Origin: Tetraselmis striata
Taxonomy: Eukaryota; Chlorophyta; Chlorodendrophyceae; Chlorodendrales; Chlorodendraceae
Assembly: GCA_006384855.1 (NCBI GenBank)
Contig: VCJN01001401.1
Coordinates: 1 to 64,000, forward strand
DNA: 64,000 nt
Direction of reading: 5' to 3'
A program made the position numbers and the translations under genes. The notes beneath the pieces were generated by a model, which saw only the letters and a program-made list of their open reading frames with translations, made no database searches and was not told the origin of the DNA. Below are positions 1 to 11,731 of this stretch, piece after piece (the first letter of the stretch is position 1; every line of letters starts with the position of its first letter).

Positions 1-980
1 CGGTGGGCAGTACTGGGGATGTTGGGATCGGTGGTGTCTACCGCCTAGGCAGCCAGACTGCCAGGAGTATACTGATTCAGCTGCCCACAACAATGGAAGG
101 CTCGCAGCGCTCTTGAGTTAATATTCAGGTGCAACAGAAACGCACGTCTGCCAGAATATTTATATGAACACATGGAAAAGCCATATGAGGCATGCTGATG
201 TGGGTGAAGGATCAGTGCTTGGAGACTGCCATCATGTACGCATGTACCTACACAAATGCATTGGATGTGTGGCGGTGTGAGATGAGCGCAATTGGCATTT
301 GATGCCAGGATTCTGTGAAAAAACCTCTTGAGCTGCATTTCGGAGGTGAATGCTTGAGTGTGAATCAAGGCATTCGGCAGACATTCAGCACTGTTTTATG
401 AGATAGTCCTGTATTGCTTGCAGACAAGTGGACCACATGCAGCGTGTGTGTGGTTCAGCTTGGCTCTTGCAGTCGACCCTGGTTTTAAGCTGAGGTTTGA
501 CATGGAGCCCTGGATTCAGTTCGAGCAGTTCCCACGAGATCTTTCGCTCGATCTAGACTAAGCTTTCTATATTCAGTCATGCCCTCAGGTAACCTGCGCT
601 GGTTGATACAAGCGGGGTGCTTGACCTGTTGATGAGGGACCACTGACTTGCCAGAGGGGAGAAGAGGAGTGGGGCTGCCATACCATGGCAATGGCGCAAT
701 CGGGCGAGTACTGCGTGTAACGAACCCACCTCGGTAGGCTGCAAGGAGGAGAATACCGATATCAGCTCCTCGTGGGATGTGCAGCAAAGGCAAAGCAGAC
801 AGCAACCCATGCGCAAGGAAGACGCTGCCTCCAGGCAGAGGGGCCAACAAGGGTATACAGACGGAATTGAATTACAGCAGTGAGGAGGCACGCCTGCAGG
901 CGCGGGCGATTTTTCTGCGCCAGCCTGAGGGAAGTCATAAAGGTACAGTCGTTATTCTCGGCGCGGCCAGCTGCGCGTGT
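1..980. other. No gene recognised
   Basis: No open frame here looks like a known family, and no repeat shared with the rest of the window was seen. The stretch lies downstream of the minus-strand CURT1-like gene, so its right end probably includes that gene's 3' UTR and terminator. Confidence 0.4.
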
Positions 981-2263
981 TCACTTGAGGCTCATCTCGC
1001 TGAGGGTCTTCTTGGCGCCGGCCACCAGCTCGGCGCGCGTGTCGGGGTTGATGTACAGGTAGGCGAAGTAGGTGCTGGCGCCCAGGCCCACCAGCTCGAA
1101 GAAGCCGCCGACGAGCGGCAGGCTGTCGATGGTGTTGAGCACGGTCAGGCTGGTGTACAAGGCAAGCACGCCGGCGAAACCCAGCGCGACCGCGGCAGGC
1201 TTGTCCTCGACGTCTTCCCAGGCCGTCGATGCCGCACTGACGGCCGCCTGTGCCTTCTCCGCCACTGCGGTCTTGTAAACCTGTGCGACACCCGGCCGTG
1301 GCCTCAGCTTTCGCAGCTTGCGTCGACGACTGTCGGACTGGCCCCGCTGGGCGGATACTATTTCAGACGCCGGCTGCCATGCCCTGAACGCGTTTCCTCC
1401 ATATCACCATCGTCGAGACAGCTGGTATTCAAATCGTCTACCCGTACGAGCAGCGACCTAGTAGTCGCTTCTCTAACTGGTTCGGGTAATCCTTATTGAT
1501 CCTGCGCCGCTGTGCCGAGCTGCTTGATGTGCGAAGAAGTCAGCAGCGGCTGGTCGTCAACGGGGTCGAGCAAAAGCCACTTTGACTGCGGGTGTCCTTG
1601 AACGAGACTACCCTCAGGAGCGGCGGCCGTACTAGGCCTGTATCCCAAACTCCTTCGAGGGCAAAACGGAAACGTGTAAGAAATGCCAGTGCGTTGAGCT
1701 GCGCACGTGCGAATTGGCACGTGCCGCTGGTTGTGGGACGCGGCGGGTGTTATGTTTTTTCAAAAATCCAACTCTTGGGGAGTGGAAGAGGGAGAGGGAG
1801 AGGACCCAGACAAAGGCAGAAAGCCGATAGGCGCCCTGCAATACCAGTCACGGATCCTAACGAATCGAAAGATTCATATCACGCCCGACTCAGTCTGGGT
1901 GCTGATGAGGATATTGCAAGGCCGTATAAGCGAGTGGGCGGGCCCAACGGTTGGTCGGCCTGTCTGGCGAGTTGTGGACAAGCGAGCAGCGGACAGCGAA
2001 GTAGCGGACAGGCGAACGGCGTCGACGTCGTAAGTGCTACTTTCACAATCTGGAAGGCATCACAACAGTGCATGCGCACGAGACCAGCAGTCGCCTACCT
2101 CGAGCTGCTCCGCGTCGAGGTCCACGGCGGGAAGGGAGATTTCTGGCGCGTTGAACTTGGGCTTCTTCGCCATCACGCGCACCGACGCGCGGGCACGGCG
2201 CGGGGCCAGGGACACGCGGGCACCGAGGCCGGCGGCAGCAGGGGCGACGCACATACAGGCCAT
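981..2263 (-). CDS. CURT1: CURT1/CAAD-type thylakoid membrane protein, two exons
   Basis: Two exons join in phase 0: 2263-2099 (55 codons, donor GTAGGC) and 1280-981 (99 codons plus TGA, acceptor CACAG), giving about 154 aa. The first 30-40 residues are rich in Ala, Arg and Ser with no acidic residues, as in a chloroplast transit peptide. The second exon carries the CAAD/CURT1 core: an amphipathic helix (AWEDVEDKP), a first membrane helix (AVALGFAGVLALYTSLTVL), the conserved turn with IDSLPLVGGFFELVG, a second membrane helix (STYFAYLYI) and a charged C-terminal helix. CURT1 proteins bend thylakoid membranes at grana margins in plants; this role is inferred from the family. The 818-bp intron lacks the long C run seen in several neighbouring genes. 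The start is the only in-frame ATG that gives a transit peptide. Confidence 0.85.
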
Positions 2264-2774
2264 GATGATGACGGGTGCGATGGAGGATAATATGGGGGGA
2301 GTTTCGCGAAGTGGTGTTGAGTGGGAGAGTGGTTATGGCGCGACACCAGTGAGTGTCGGAGAATACGGCAGTTGGTCGTCGGGCGCGCCTCCGACAGCAC
2401 CGTCAGACCGACTCGACGACACACCGAGTCACCGACGCGCGGTGACATTGCCGACTAGCGACTAGCAGAGCACAGGCTGGCGGGGCCCAGAAGCAGAGTA
2501 CTCGACCCGCCTGTATGGGACAACTATCTGTCCTGATTCGACGGATACTGCCACCGACTAGTCATCGAGGCGTCAATTTCTTCGCATTTAAGAGGAACGT
2601 GGATTATTATTTCAAGTTAGCAGTCCCATACATACAATCAGCAGATTATGAATTCGATTTTGAGTTTCTGTCCCGGAAGCGTTCCAGGTGGTCGCTAAGG
2701 ATTAAATGATATGTGGTCGCATGATGATATGCCGGCAAGGTGTGGACCCGGTATGCTTGGTAAAAGTAAGAGTG

Positions 2775-4575
2775 AAGTTCGCCCCGGGATTAGGCCGAAG
2801 CTGCCCCAGCACTTGCTTGACCTCTAGCGCCAACTGCAGTCGTAGGTCTGGCGAAGCCCCTAGACCATTGCCTCATTCGAACCCCCAAGGGCTAATTCAT
2901 CGACCGGGTAAACCCAGGACACGCCGGGACGATATTGCCGAAAATACATCGGCCAGGAGTCGATACCCGCGGACCGCTCGCGTACGAGACGACCGCTCAA
3001 CCGAGCGGACAAGGTATGTACACCTGCCCACAAAAGTCTTGCCCCCCCCCCCCATCCCCCCCACAAAGTCATACGACACGCGGGACCGAATTCAATGTTG
3101 TGATGGTATATGGCAATATTACAATATTACTATATGCCATTCGACCAACCGCAAGTAAATATGCTCAATCGTAGCTGGGTGTATCGTCGCTAATCGGAAA
3201 ATATCGCTTACTTTATTTGGCGCAGAGAAGTCGCAGACAAAGTGGCAGACGCGACGCAACAGTGCCCCAATTTCAGCACTGTAAGCAGACAAGCGGTTCG
3301 GAGCATATAAATAACGTTTTTTGCCAGATGTAGGTACATTTTTCTTCGAAATTTGTCGACATAATGGTATCATGCGACCACTCCCTGCTTTTCATTGAGT
3401 AGAAACGAGTCTCTGCGCGAGAGGGTAGACGAATCCGAGGTATGTCGATGTCGGGAATATTGTGCTGCAATCGCAGTTTTGGGAGGCGTGCCAAGGGGCA
3501 TATTATCTTCGCGAAAGGGCGTCGGATTGAGGCATACGAGGTCGACGCGTTGGAGAAGCCACAGCAAAAGCGCTCTCACATAAGTCAGGGGACATATATA
3601 TTCCGGATTGTTGCGCTCAGATTTGCGATTCGCTAACGTTTAATAAGGGGTCTACGGGCCCAAAAACGTGTTTTCAGACATAGGGGCCCAGTGTTAGGCC
3701 ACGTCACGGGCACCTAGATGCAACCCATTTTGCCTCGGACTCGAGTTCACAAATGCTCTGACGTGGACCAACAACGTTGCATTACGGCGTTTCCCCATGT
3801 TTCTAGACAACTTTTATTTGCTAGTGATGCTTGAAAGTTTCTGCAGCTTGGCAATACTGTTTTTCGGCACAATGCCTATCTTTCATGCACACCTCCCGCG
3901 CTGCGTCATGGCAGTGGCGCATCAAAAGGGTTTTGATATGGGCTACTCGCATGGCACGGTGAAGCTTGGGCCATATAGCGCGTCGCGTGCTATATATGCT
4001 ACCAACGGATCGCATTTCCTGTCCCTTTCGAACGCTGAGAAAAACGTAGGGATAGTGGCGTATGCAAGGGTGTGATGCCACACCATCATCCATCTGGCAC
4101 AATACTTACACAAATTATTCATCATCTATTATACTTTCCGTGCGCGAAAGCTTGGGAGCATGCGCAGCCCCAAAAAGCTGAAACGCATGCAATCGTATTA
4201 TGCCATTTTCTGGTCAAAAACAACATTTACTCTGGCACGATACTTACACAAGTTATTCATCATCTTTTATACTTTCCGTGCGCGAAAGCTTGGGAGCATG
4301 CGCAGCCCCAAAAAGCTGACGAAACGCATGCAATCGTATTATTATGCCATTTTCTGGGCAAAAACAACATTTACTCACTGTGAGCAGTAAAAGCGCATCG
4401 CGTGAAACGATGCTTTCGCGCGACATTTTGGAGGCTGCGCTGCAACTAAGGCCATTCAAGCTAAGCTTTAGTGTAGTTAGTGGAGTGTGTGTGGTTTTAA
4501 CTGCATGCTGGCACGCAGCGATGCGCTCGCAAGCGGATTCCTCCAGGGCTAAACTTTGGTGGGGGGGTGTACTGT
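2775..4575 (+). mobile_element. Non-autonomous TIR DNA element, copy A
   Basis: About 1.6 kb of this stretch matches, in opposite orientation, the sequence at 45930-47430. A diverged partial copy lies at 34030-34640. No transposase frame is visible. The left end (2780-2845) carries a motif beginning TTCGCCCCGGG followed by GCCCCAGCACTTG. Copy B carries the same motif on the same strand at the opposite end of its inverted body, which is what terminal inverted repeats would give. Another motif copy is at 55431-55480. The body starts near 3015 with GTACACCTGCCCACAA, a motif also seen at 51207. It ends near 4560 in a G-rich stretch where copy B has a C run. Confidence 0.55.
4093..4375 (+). repeat. 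Two-copy tandem duplication inside element copy A
   Basis: A unit of about 138-145 bp starting TCTGGCAC and running through CATGCGCAGCCCCAAAAAGC occurs at 4093-4230 and again at 4231-4375. Copy B at 46 kb has the unit only once, so the duplication arose after the copies separated. Confidence 0.8.
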
Positions 4576-4599
4576 ATATATGCTTGGTGTTTGACTGCG

Positions 4600-5260
4600 G
4601 CGGATGATCTCGTCATTCCCGTCTCGCTCGCCCAGGCCACAGCTGGCGCGAGCGGGAATCGTCAGGGCATCGAGGGATGGCCGACTCGATTATCGGAACC
4701 CCGGTACTATAGCGTGATCGCGAAGGAGCGAGCGTCGCTCGTCGCGAAATGTACAGTATATAGCGACTATGGTTATTCGGTACGGGCACTGTAGTAGTGT
4801 GGGCAGGTAACCACTACTACAGCGGGTACATGTCCTGCCTAGCTGTGCCTAGTACCCTAGGCTAGGGTACCTAGTACTGGTACCCGGAGTCTAGTTTGTC
4901 CCTGCGAAGAGAACGCGGAGGGGGAAAGTGGTACCTCAGGCACCGGCTCGTCCCCACCCGCCCCGAAGAGCAGCAGATTCAGCGGCGCGTGGCACGCGCG
5001 AATTCCGCCGGCAGCAAGCATGCATGCCGCGGCGCGCCGCGGACATGCGCGTCGCCTTCGGCGATGCCGCTGCTTGCCGACGCCGCCGGCTTCGGTGCAT
5101 AGCCCGCCCCCTCGCCCCGCTAGCAGCCCCCCTCGCCACCTCGCCCGTCTCGCTTCCAAAAAAGGGACAGGCAACAGCGCCGCACCTCGGGTGCTCCGTG
5201 TGCGTGCACGGTCAGGCAGCGAGCGAGGGTTACCCCGGCACAGGTAGTAGGCGCGGCGCC
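4600..5260. promoter_or_regulatory. Upstream region of the dynein light chain gene
   Basis: This stretch holds the promoter and 5' UTR of the gene starting at 5261, but no clear TATA box or operator was identified. At 4855-4880 there is a short palindrome (CTAGTACCCTAGGCTAGGGTACCTAG, split here as CTAGTACCCTAG and its reverse complement). Composition becomes GC-rich from about 4920 toward the start codon. Open frames running through 4928-5260 are read-through of the coding exon, not separate genes. Confidence 0.3.
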
Positions 5261-5902
5261 ATGGCGGACGACGAGCAGGTGGAGACGCAGGAGAAGGTCG
5301 ACCTAACCAAGAAGTACCGCACCGCGATAGTGGAGAGCCACATGACAACGGAGTTTGAGAAGGACGCGGTGCAATTCAGCCTCGAGGCCTTCCACACGTA
5401 CAAACATATGAAGGATGTCGCCGGGCACATCAAGCGGGTGCGGCGCACCCCTCTGACATCCGCCGCTACCCCCCCCCCCCCATCCCCCTTCAAACACCCC
5501 ACCCATCTCTTCAATGTTCCAGACTGGGCGCCTACATACCGCACCCAGGGCCAAACCAGGTCTTGGGTTGGCCTCCCTTTACCGCGCCTTACCTGCTGTA
5601 GCGGTGACCGTGACACCCTCGCGTCACCCACTCCTAGCCTGAGGTGACCAGAATATCTCGGGTTTGTCTCTGTGTGCGTTGCTCTGATACGGCTGTTGCC
5701 CTGCCTGGTGGCGCAGTCATACGATAAAAAGTATCCGAGCAACGGCAAGGCGACCGACGGGGTTTACCACTGCGTAGTGGGGAAAAACTTCGCGAGCGCC
5801 ATCTCGCACGAGACGCGCTTCTACGTGCACCTCATGGTGGAGACGTTGCACGTCATCCTGTGGAAGTCCAAGGACAGCCCATTCGACCTGGAGGAGCAGT
5901 GA
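5261..5902 (+). CDS. LC8-family dynein light chain, LC6-like, two exons
   Basis: Exon 1 is 5261-5437 (59 codons, donor GTGCGG) and exon 2 is 5717-5902 (61 codons plus TGA, acceptor GCGCAG); they join in phase 0 to give 120 aa. The ATG follows GCGCC and is the first ATG in frame with the family similarity. Residues 20-60 form the two LC8 helices (TTEFEKDAVQFSLEAFHTY, then KDVAGHIKR). They are followed by YDKKY, the WHCIVG-like strand YHCVVGKNFAS, a conserved HET, and the final strands ending LWKSKDSP. Length (120 aa against about 90 for cytoplasmic LC8) and the charged N-terminal extension resemble the LC6 chain of Chlamydomonas outer-arm dynein. Its job is probably as a dimeric hub at the base of an axonemal dynein. 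A 13-nt C run begins 31 nt after the donor site. Confidence 0.88.
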
Positions 5903-7350
5903 GGTGGTGGTCAATCGCGATGGACCGGCGCGGTGCCGCGGGGGCAGCGCCCTCGTCCTCGCACGCGGGTGTTGCATCGGGGCGCCACGGCCCCATCGGC
6001 CTCGACCCCTACTAGAGGAAGGGGCGTGCGCTGAAGGCGCTCCCGGCTGCAAGTGCTGCAGCGCGCGAGTGGGACCAGCGCGGGGGTGACCGGCACATCC
6101 CGGCCCGAATGTATCGGGATCTTGCATTCGGCATGTAATTACAGCATTACCAATTCACCTACACACTGGCCGGTGCCTGGTTGCAAGCCCCGCCGCTATT
6201 GCATCACCCTGATTCATGCTTGAGGCTGACAAACCTGCAGGTGCCGACACACCCATGAGAACCAGTAGTTCAAGCCTGAACACGGGGTCGCATGCAAGCG
6301 TGGCAACGGTCGCTACAGCTCTGCCACATTTCTGCCGCCCCCCCCCCCCCCCCCCCCCCCCATCTTCATCGCCTCTCGCAGGTAGGTCTCCCGACTTAAT
6401 CACTCGCACTACGTTTCGATCACGTTGGCATCCGGGCATATAGACACAGCCATTGAAAAACATGGGCCATGTGTACGTGTCAGTTAAGGGTTGCGGAATT
6501 TCGACAGAGGGGGGAGGGGGGGGGGGGTCTCTTGGATGAAAGCTGCAGCTCCGCCTTGATCATATTTGCGTTCTACTGTCAATCTCCATGATCATATTGC
6601 GTTCTACTGTCCATCTCCACGGCGACACAGGTGACCCGACGTTATTGCATCTACAGGCATTTCCCAGCTGGGCCTGACAGAGTCTCTGCCTTAATACAGA
6701 AAGCGCATCCCCCGCTCCATGCCCCCTTGTCACTGTGTTGCCAGGTGGCCAGAATGTCCCGGGCAACCCGCCCAAGCTAAACTGGATTGAGCGCTGGGAA
6801 TGAAATGGATACACGGTCGGCTACGTGGGTGACCGTTGCCTGGCCATCTTCAACGGCTGCGATTGGGGCTAAATGTCCGGCTCCTGCCGGTACCCTGCGG
6901 CGCGGCCGCTAAGCCCGGGCACGGCCTTCTCCACCGCCTTGGCCTCCGCGCCCGTGGCGGGGGTCTCGAGGCCTACATAGCTCCGCCTGCAAGCCATGCC
7001 AGCGGAGGGCGTAAGAGGGTGATGGGGGGGGGGGGGGGGGGGGGGGGAGGTGCAGGTTTAGCGGCCAATCGAAAATGCATAATTAAAAACAGGTGGCGTG
7101 CCATGCCAGCGCAAATCCAGAGATGTCCGGCAGGGCGGCTTGCGTGTATACAAACACATTATAATTGTGACATAGGCGTCTACATATTCGATGACAACCG
7201 CAATCAATAGACTAGCGCTGGCATCACTGTTGCAGTTGGAACGGAAGGCCGTAATTGTGAGGAGTGATGCCATCCAGCAAGTCATATAGAGTAAATAAGA
7301 TTCCGCCAGCTCTGCGACTAAGCCGTGGGCACATGGGGGGCCGGGGGGGG
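5903..7350. other. Intergenic region with C and G homopolymers
   Basis: No gene is recognised between the dynein light chain and the 3' end of DPH2. The region holds a 24-nt C run (6338-6361) and a 24-nt G run (7024-7047). A 28-29 bp unit (CATATTGCGTTCTACTGTC plus ATCTCCA) is repeated in tandem at about 6560-6620. The tail of DPH2, which I could not resolve, may reach into the right end. Confidence 0.4.
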
Positions 7351-10212
7351 CGGACTTGTGCCGCAAATACTCCGCAGCGTTGGCCGCCTGCAGCTGGCCG
7401 CCACCCTGCCGTGGGGCCAGTGACATGCCGCCCTGCTTGGCCACGAGGGCGGTGGACGCCTCCGCTGCGCCGCCGTCCTCGGGCCCCTCATGGCATCCCT
7501 CCGCGGAGCCTGCAGGCACCGCCATCCACTGTCAGCAACGGGCGTGGGGGCGCAGGTGTGGCAAGCGCGGCATGCGGTGTGTTGGGCTGGGCGTGGGTGA
7601 CACCGGGGCGGCCACGGCCTCCTAGACAGGGCCCCGCTTGTGCTCCCGTCTGAGCCTCCGCACCTGATGCCGCCAGGCTCTCCAGCGTGCCGTGGAAGTC
7701 CAGGCGGTAGTCCGCCGGGTCCCAGTCCTGCTCGCTGAAGGCCAGGCGCGCCTCATGCGGGGTGATGATGGGCGACAGGTACTCCTTGCTGTCCAGCACC
7801 ACCCCTTGCGGGCAGCCGATAATCACAAAGACCTGATCCGTCGCAAGGGCGGGCGGACGCTGAGCTAGAGCGGATATGGGATGAGAGTTCCGTAGCTAAG
7901 TGGGTTGGCGGCGTGCATGCCAGCATGCGCAGCGACGGTGATAGGTCTCCTCAGGCAAAACATGAAAGAAACGCAATAATCTGATAGGGCCCCAACCAAT
8001 CGATTACCATATGAGAGGTGTTTGCGGAGGGGGGGGGGGGGGGGGGGGCACCTCGATTTCCGGAAAGTTGGCCAGCTTGGCCGGCGACGGCTTGCCGACC
8101 AGCACGGTGTAGCAGGTGCGCCCGGAGTCCTCCACCAGCCGGCGCAGCGCCGCGATCGCGTCGCCGTAGCCAGCCACTCCCAGCGTGCCCACCAGCAGCC
8201 CTGGCGCCACCGCGAACATCAACAGTACCATCATGAGCACCGGCACCAGCAGCATCCACATCGGCATGGGCAATAGCATTGGCACTCGACACATCAGCAA
8301 CAGCCTTAGCACCAGAAGGGCTGAAATCAACACTGGCGTTGGCAATTGGCATTGGAAATTGGGATTGGGGTTGGGATTGCACAAGACACACCAGCAGCAG
8401 CAAAAGGACGTATGACCGCACCGGCGTTAGCATTGGCACTGGCATAGGCGTTACTGTTGCGATTGGCAATATTGCAATGGGTGATAGGATATACGGTATT
8501 CGGTGGTAGACATCCGTGTGTGCCTGCTGCTCGAGCACGTCTAGTGGGCCGGCAAGAGCGTAAAGGGGGGCGAAGGGGGGGGGGGGGGGGGGGTCCGCTC
8601 ACCAACGATAGCCGCCTCCTTAGCCTTCTCCATGAGAAAGTAGCGCTTGCCGAGGATACGGGACACTGTGGGCGGCAGCCCCTCGCTAACGTCCGTCTGC
8701 CAAAGGGGGGCGAGGAGGGCAAGAGCAGGGCGACCATAGTGAGTAGAGAGGGCGGAGCAAGTGGTGATTGGCTGGGGCAGGGGCGGGGGGGGGGGGGGGG
8801 GTTTACGGGGCAGCCGTCGCCGTCGACCGCTATCGCCGCCCAGCGCAGCTGGTTGAAGGTGAGCTGCAGGTGCGTGGCGGTGCCGCTGCTCCCCGGCGGC
8901 GGCCCCACCCACACCGCCGCGCACTCCGCCATCGCCACCCCCGCCGGCAGCTCCCACGCCAGCCCCGCCATCGCATGCCGCTGCGCCCCCCCGGCCCCGC
9001 CGGGCGCGCTCCCCCGCCCCGCCGGCTCCGCCGGCTCCGCCTCGCAGCCCACCAGCTCCGCCACCACCACAGCCACCGCCGGCGCAATGCCGTCCAGCGC
9101 GGCGCGCAGCTCTGCGGCGGCGTGCGCGAGCGCGTGGTCGGGAAACACCACCAGCGCGGCGGCGCCCTTGCAGGCGCGGCCGCCCGCGTGGGCCGCCAGC
9201 GCTGCGCCCACCGCGGCGGCAATTAGCGGCTGCCGACCGAACACGTAGCGCGCGGGCAGCCGGGAGAGCGGGCACATGCAGGCGGCGCCGTAGTGCACGA
9301 TGGCCTGCGGCAGCGGCGGTCAGGCGGTTGAGGCGGCCAGGCGGTTGAGGCGGTCAGGCGGTTGAGCGGTAGGGGGGGGGGGAGAAGCAACCTACAGGAC
9401 AGCGTAAAACATTCACCGTACGGTCTGACGGTACATACAACATGTTATATTATAATAAGTTGTAATGATAATGTACGGGTATGGACATGCACGTTATAGT
9501 ATTTAGTTAGTGGCGCAGAAAAAGACGCATTGATATATGCAACAAACTCGTTCTTCCCAATGGCGTCCCCGTACCGGTCCATGTGTCTGAGGAGGATATG
9601 GGTATCTGGTTGAGGACCCGCTGGTGGGTGGGTTGTGGGCCAAGGGGTGAGGGGGGAAGGGGGGGGGTGGGGGGCACCTCCGCATTGATGTGCGACGCCG
9701 CGACCTCGTCCACGCAGGCCGCGTTATAAGAGGTGTCCGCCATGAGGTAGCACCGACAGCCTGGCGACGCCGCCGGCCGAAGAGCGGCCACGGCCGCCTG
9801 CGCACGGGACCGGCGTGGGAGGACTAGTGAGCGAGCCGCGCCCGTCATCGTACACGAGACAAGAGCCTTCCTGACCAGGCAGGCTACAGACTGCGTGACA
9901 GTGGCGCTGCTCGGCTGTTCCGCTGTTCGCTTGTTCTTTTCGGTTTCTTGTGCTTTGCCGCCGACGGCTCTGCACTTCTACGTGCCGACCTCACTCTCGC
10001 CAACCAGCCCAGCGGCCCCATCTCCCTGGTCCCTTGCCACCCACCTCCAGATCACGTGTTAGCGCTGGCGCATCCGACAGTAGATCGTCTGGGAACTGCA
10101 GCGCGACGCGCGTGAAGCCGCGAGCCGCCGCCCAGGCCGCCGTTGCGGGCAGGTCCCACCAGGCGCGCCACACGTCGCTGCCGACCGCGCCGGCGTCGCA
10201 GGGCGTCGCCAT
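7350..10212 (-). CDS. DPH2: Diphthamide biosynthesis protein 2 (DPH2), at least seven exons
   Basis: Exons read on the minus strand: 10212-10045, 9797-9678, 9304-8807, 8696-8603, 8200-8052, 7832-7664 and 7509 to about 7350. All junctions keep frame. The product is the DPH2 partner of the DPH1-DPH2 [4Fe-4S] complex, which starts diphthamide synthesis on a histidine of elongation factor 2 in the cytosol. Family landmarks in order: VALQFPDDLLSDA (exon 1), DTSYNAACVDEVAA (exon 2), IVHYGAACMCPLSRLP (exon 3), GKRYFLMEKAKEA (exon 4), LVGTLGVAGYGDA and VGKPSPAKLANFPEI (exon 5), IIGCPQGVVLDSKEY and SPIITPHEA (exon 6), NAAEYLRHKS (exon 7). The three expected cysteines (NAACVDE, YGAACMC, IIGCPQG) are present. 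Start at the ATG of MATPCDAG. The extreme C-terminus after exon 7 is unresolved. Introns 3, 4 and 5 each have a 17-20 nt C run within 10 nt of the donor. Confidence 0.9.
8201..8602. repeat. Degenerate hexanucleotide repeat in DPH2 intron 4
   Basis: From about 8235 to 8480 the plus strand is built of imperfect GGCATT/GGCACT/GGCAAT-type hexamers (for example GGCATGGGCAATAGCATT). The same intron has a 19-nt G run on the plus strand beside its 5' splice site at 8601. Translated frames give repetitive peptides that are not coding. Confidence 0.7.
9305..9385. repeat. Short tandem repeat in DPH2 intron 2
   Basis: Three to four copies of a GGCGGTTGAGGCGG(T/C)CA-like unit (15-18 bp) lie next to the acceptor of exon 3, followed by an 11-nt G run at 9372-9382. 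Confidence 0.65.
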
Positions 10213-11040
10213 CGTCGCCAGGGCGCTCACTCACGGTCGTGGGTGAGAAGTCGTCCCAGAGGCGGCGATCGGGGGGGGGGGGGGGGGGGAGGAGGAGGGG
10301 GGTAGGACGCCGGCTGAAGTCAACAGCACTGGTTGCGGAGGCGGTGGCCTGCGCAGGGGTAGTCGCTTAGCAGACAGGGGCGGCGGCCGCCGTCTATCTA
10401 TACTCGGAATTTAATAGCGCGCGCGGTCAGTCGGCCACTTCGCGGCAGAGACGGTGCGGGGCGCGGGCGTTGCGTCGAGGCATCGACATATGCGCTGTCG
10501 TCAGGACGACTCGATATGAATCAGAACGAATCAGATCGAAGGGTATCCATATGCCTTTTTAGATCATTAGTCCCTGATCGACGGACTGACGACAACCTTC
10601 GCTGGCAACCTTTCATTATGTACATGAGCTAGCAGCAGAAGGCGATATCGGAAATCACCAAAAAAACTTCCATAGTTGCTGTTAGTTCTGTTTGTAGTGC
10701 GCATTTGTGAAAGCCCTGATGTAATAAAATTTTATGACGGACTGACGAAGACCGTATTTACCGTAGGTAGCGCACGGCCGTAGATGGTTTCGGAGCATGG
10801 TTCCGGAGCGTCGGCGCGGAGGCTACGAAGATGATAATTAATGTCCCGCGGCGTGCCGCGCAGTGCGCCCTGCCTATATTTATTTTTAGCTCGCTAGGTA
10901 TTTTAGCTCACATTTCGCCGATAGGGCCTGTAGTATAATCAATAATGTAATGCCCATCCCCACCCCCCCGCCTTTGCATCTCGCCGCAAGCAGCATCTGG
11001 TAAAGCAACGGCATAATTGTTTATGCTAAATCCATGCAAA
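10213..11040. other. DPH2 upstream region and AT-rich spacer
   Basis: A 19-nt G run (10271-10289) sits about 60 bp upstream of the DPH2 start; on the DPH2 sense strand it is a C run, possibly in the 5' UTR or a 5' intron. At 10625-10667 there is a copy of a dispersed motif (GAGCTAGCAGCAGAAGGCGA) that also occurs at 45515 and, shortened, at 27146. No gene is seen. Confidence 0.4.
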
Positions 11041-11640
11041 TTAAGCATCAGTCTTGTCGTCGTTTAGTGCCTCTCCTCGCACTGCCCTATATGCGCCCCT
11101 TCCCGCGGCCAGCCTTGGTTGCCGCCTTCTCCGCTGGTTCGGCAATCTTCGCCGCCATCGCCTTCTCCGCGCGAATCCGCGCTGGGAAGGGCCACTTGCG
11201 CTCCTTTTCCGGCTCCACTGCCCCTCCGCCTCCATATGTCCACCTTCTTCTTGGCTGACCGTCCAACTGCCATGCTCCTGTCTCCAATTGAATTGCTCCT
11301 CGCACCATCCCAGTGCTGCGCCCTCGCCTGCGGTTGCTTGCGCGGCCTCCTCCAGGTCCATCGCTCCCATGGCCGGGTGCTGCAGCGCATGTAGCTTACT
11401 AGCGCTGAGCTCGGTCATGATGGCAAGGTTCTTGACCATGGAGAAGGGGGAGCTGCACTCCAAGGTGCGAGCTGCGTCCTTCACCACTAATTGCAACTGC
11501 GCCACCGCCTCCACCGCCTCCGGGGTTGTTGTAGTGCCGCAGATTTTGAGGCGGATAGTCTCCCCGACCCCCTCCGGAGTGCAGCGCAAGTGCGTAGAGC
11601 TGGCGCGCCGGAGAGGAAGCCTCCGATGCCGGATGTGATA
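11041..11640 (-). CDS. Possible hypothetical protein, minus strand
   Basis: A GC-rich open frame of about 180 codons. The part around PFSMVKNLAIMTELSASKL and HPAMGAMDLEEAAQATAGEG is helical and has plausible protein composition. The C-terminal third is a run of Arg-rich low-complexity sequence (RRRRWRRRLPNQRRRR). No family is recognised and no good ATG starts the frame. The opposite strand is also open over nearly the same span. It could be a gene exon, a decayed transposon frame, or chance in GC-rich DNA. Confidence 0.25.
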   Translation of the reverse strand, partial: YHIRHRRLPLRRASSTHLRCTPEGVGETIRLKICGTTTTPEAVEAVAQLQLVVKDAARTLECSSPFSMVKNLAIMTELSASKLHALQHPAMGAMDLEEAAQATAGEGAALGWCEEQFNWRQEHGSWTVSQEEGGHMEAEGQWSRKRSASGPSQRGFARRRRWRRRLPNQRRRRQPRLAAGRGAYRAVRGEALNDDKTDA

Positions 11641-11731
11641 CCGGGCGCTTCATGCCGGCGGAGCTAGTCCTGCATGTAGCAGGTCTCGGGGTCTTCCGTA
11701 GCCCGCCCCCTTCCGCCGAGACGGGCTCCGA

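Noticed and set aside
3395-3583. Frame in the 1.6 kb element with a peptide conserved among copies (SKNESLRERVDESE-like)
   Set aside because: Copies share indels that break the frame; the similarity is at DNA level, not selected protein.
4857-5748. Minus-strand frames of 163 and 172 codons opposite the dynein light chain gene
   Set aside because: GC-rich antisense shadows; the plus strand has the conserved protein and proper splice sites.
8457-9275. Plus-strand and alternative minus-strand frames of 150-260 codons
   Set aside because: They are shadows of GC-rich DPH2 exon 3 and neighbouring introns; only one frame matches the DPH2 family.
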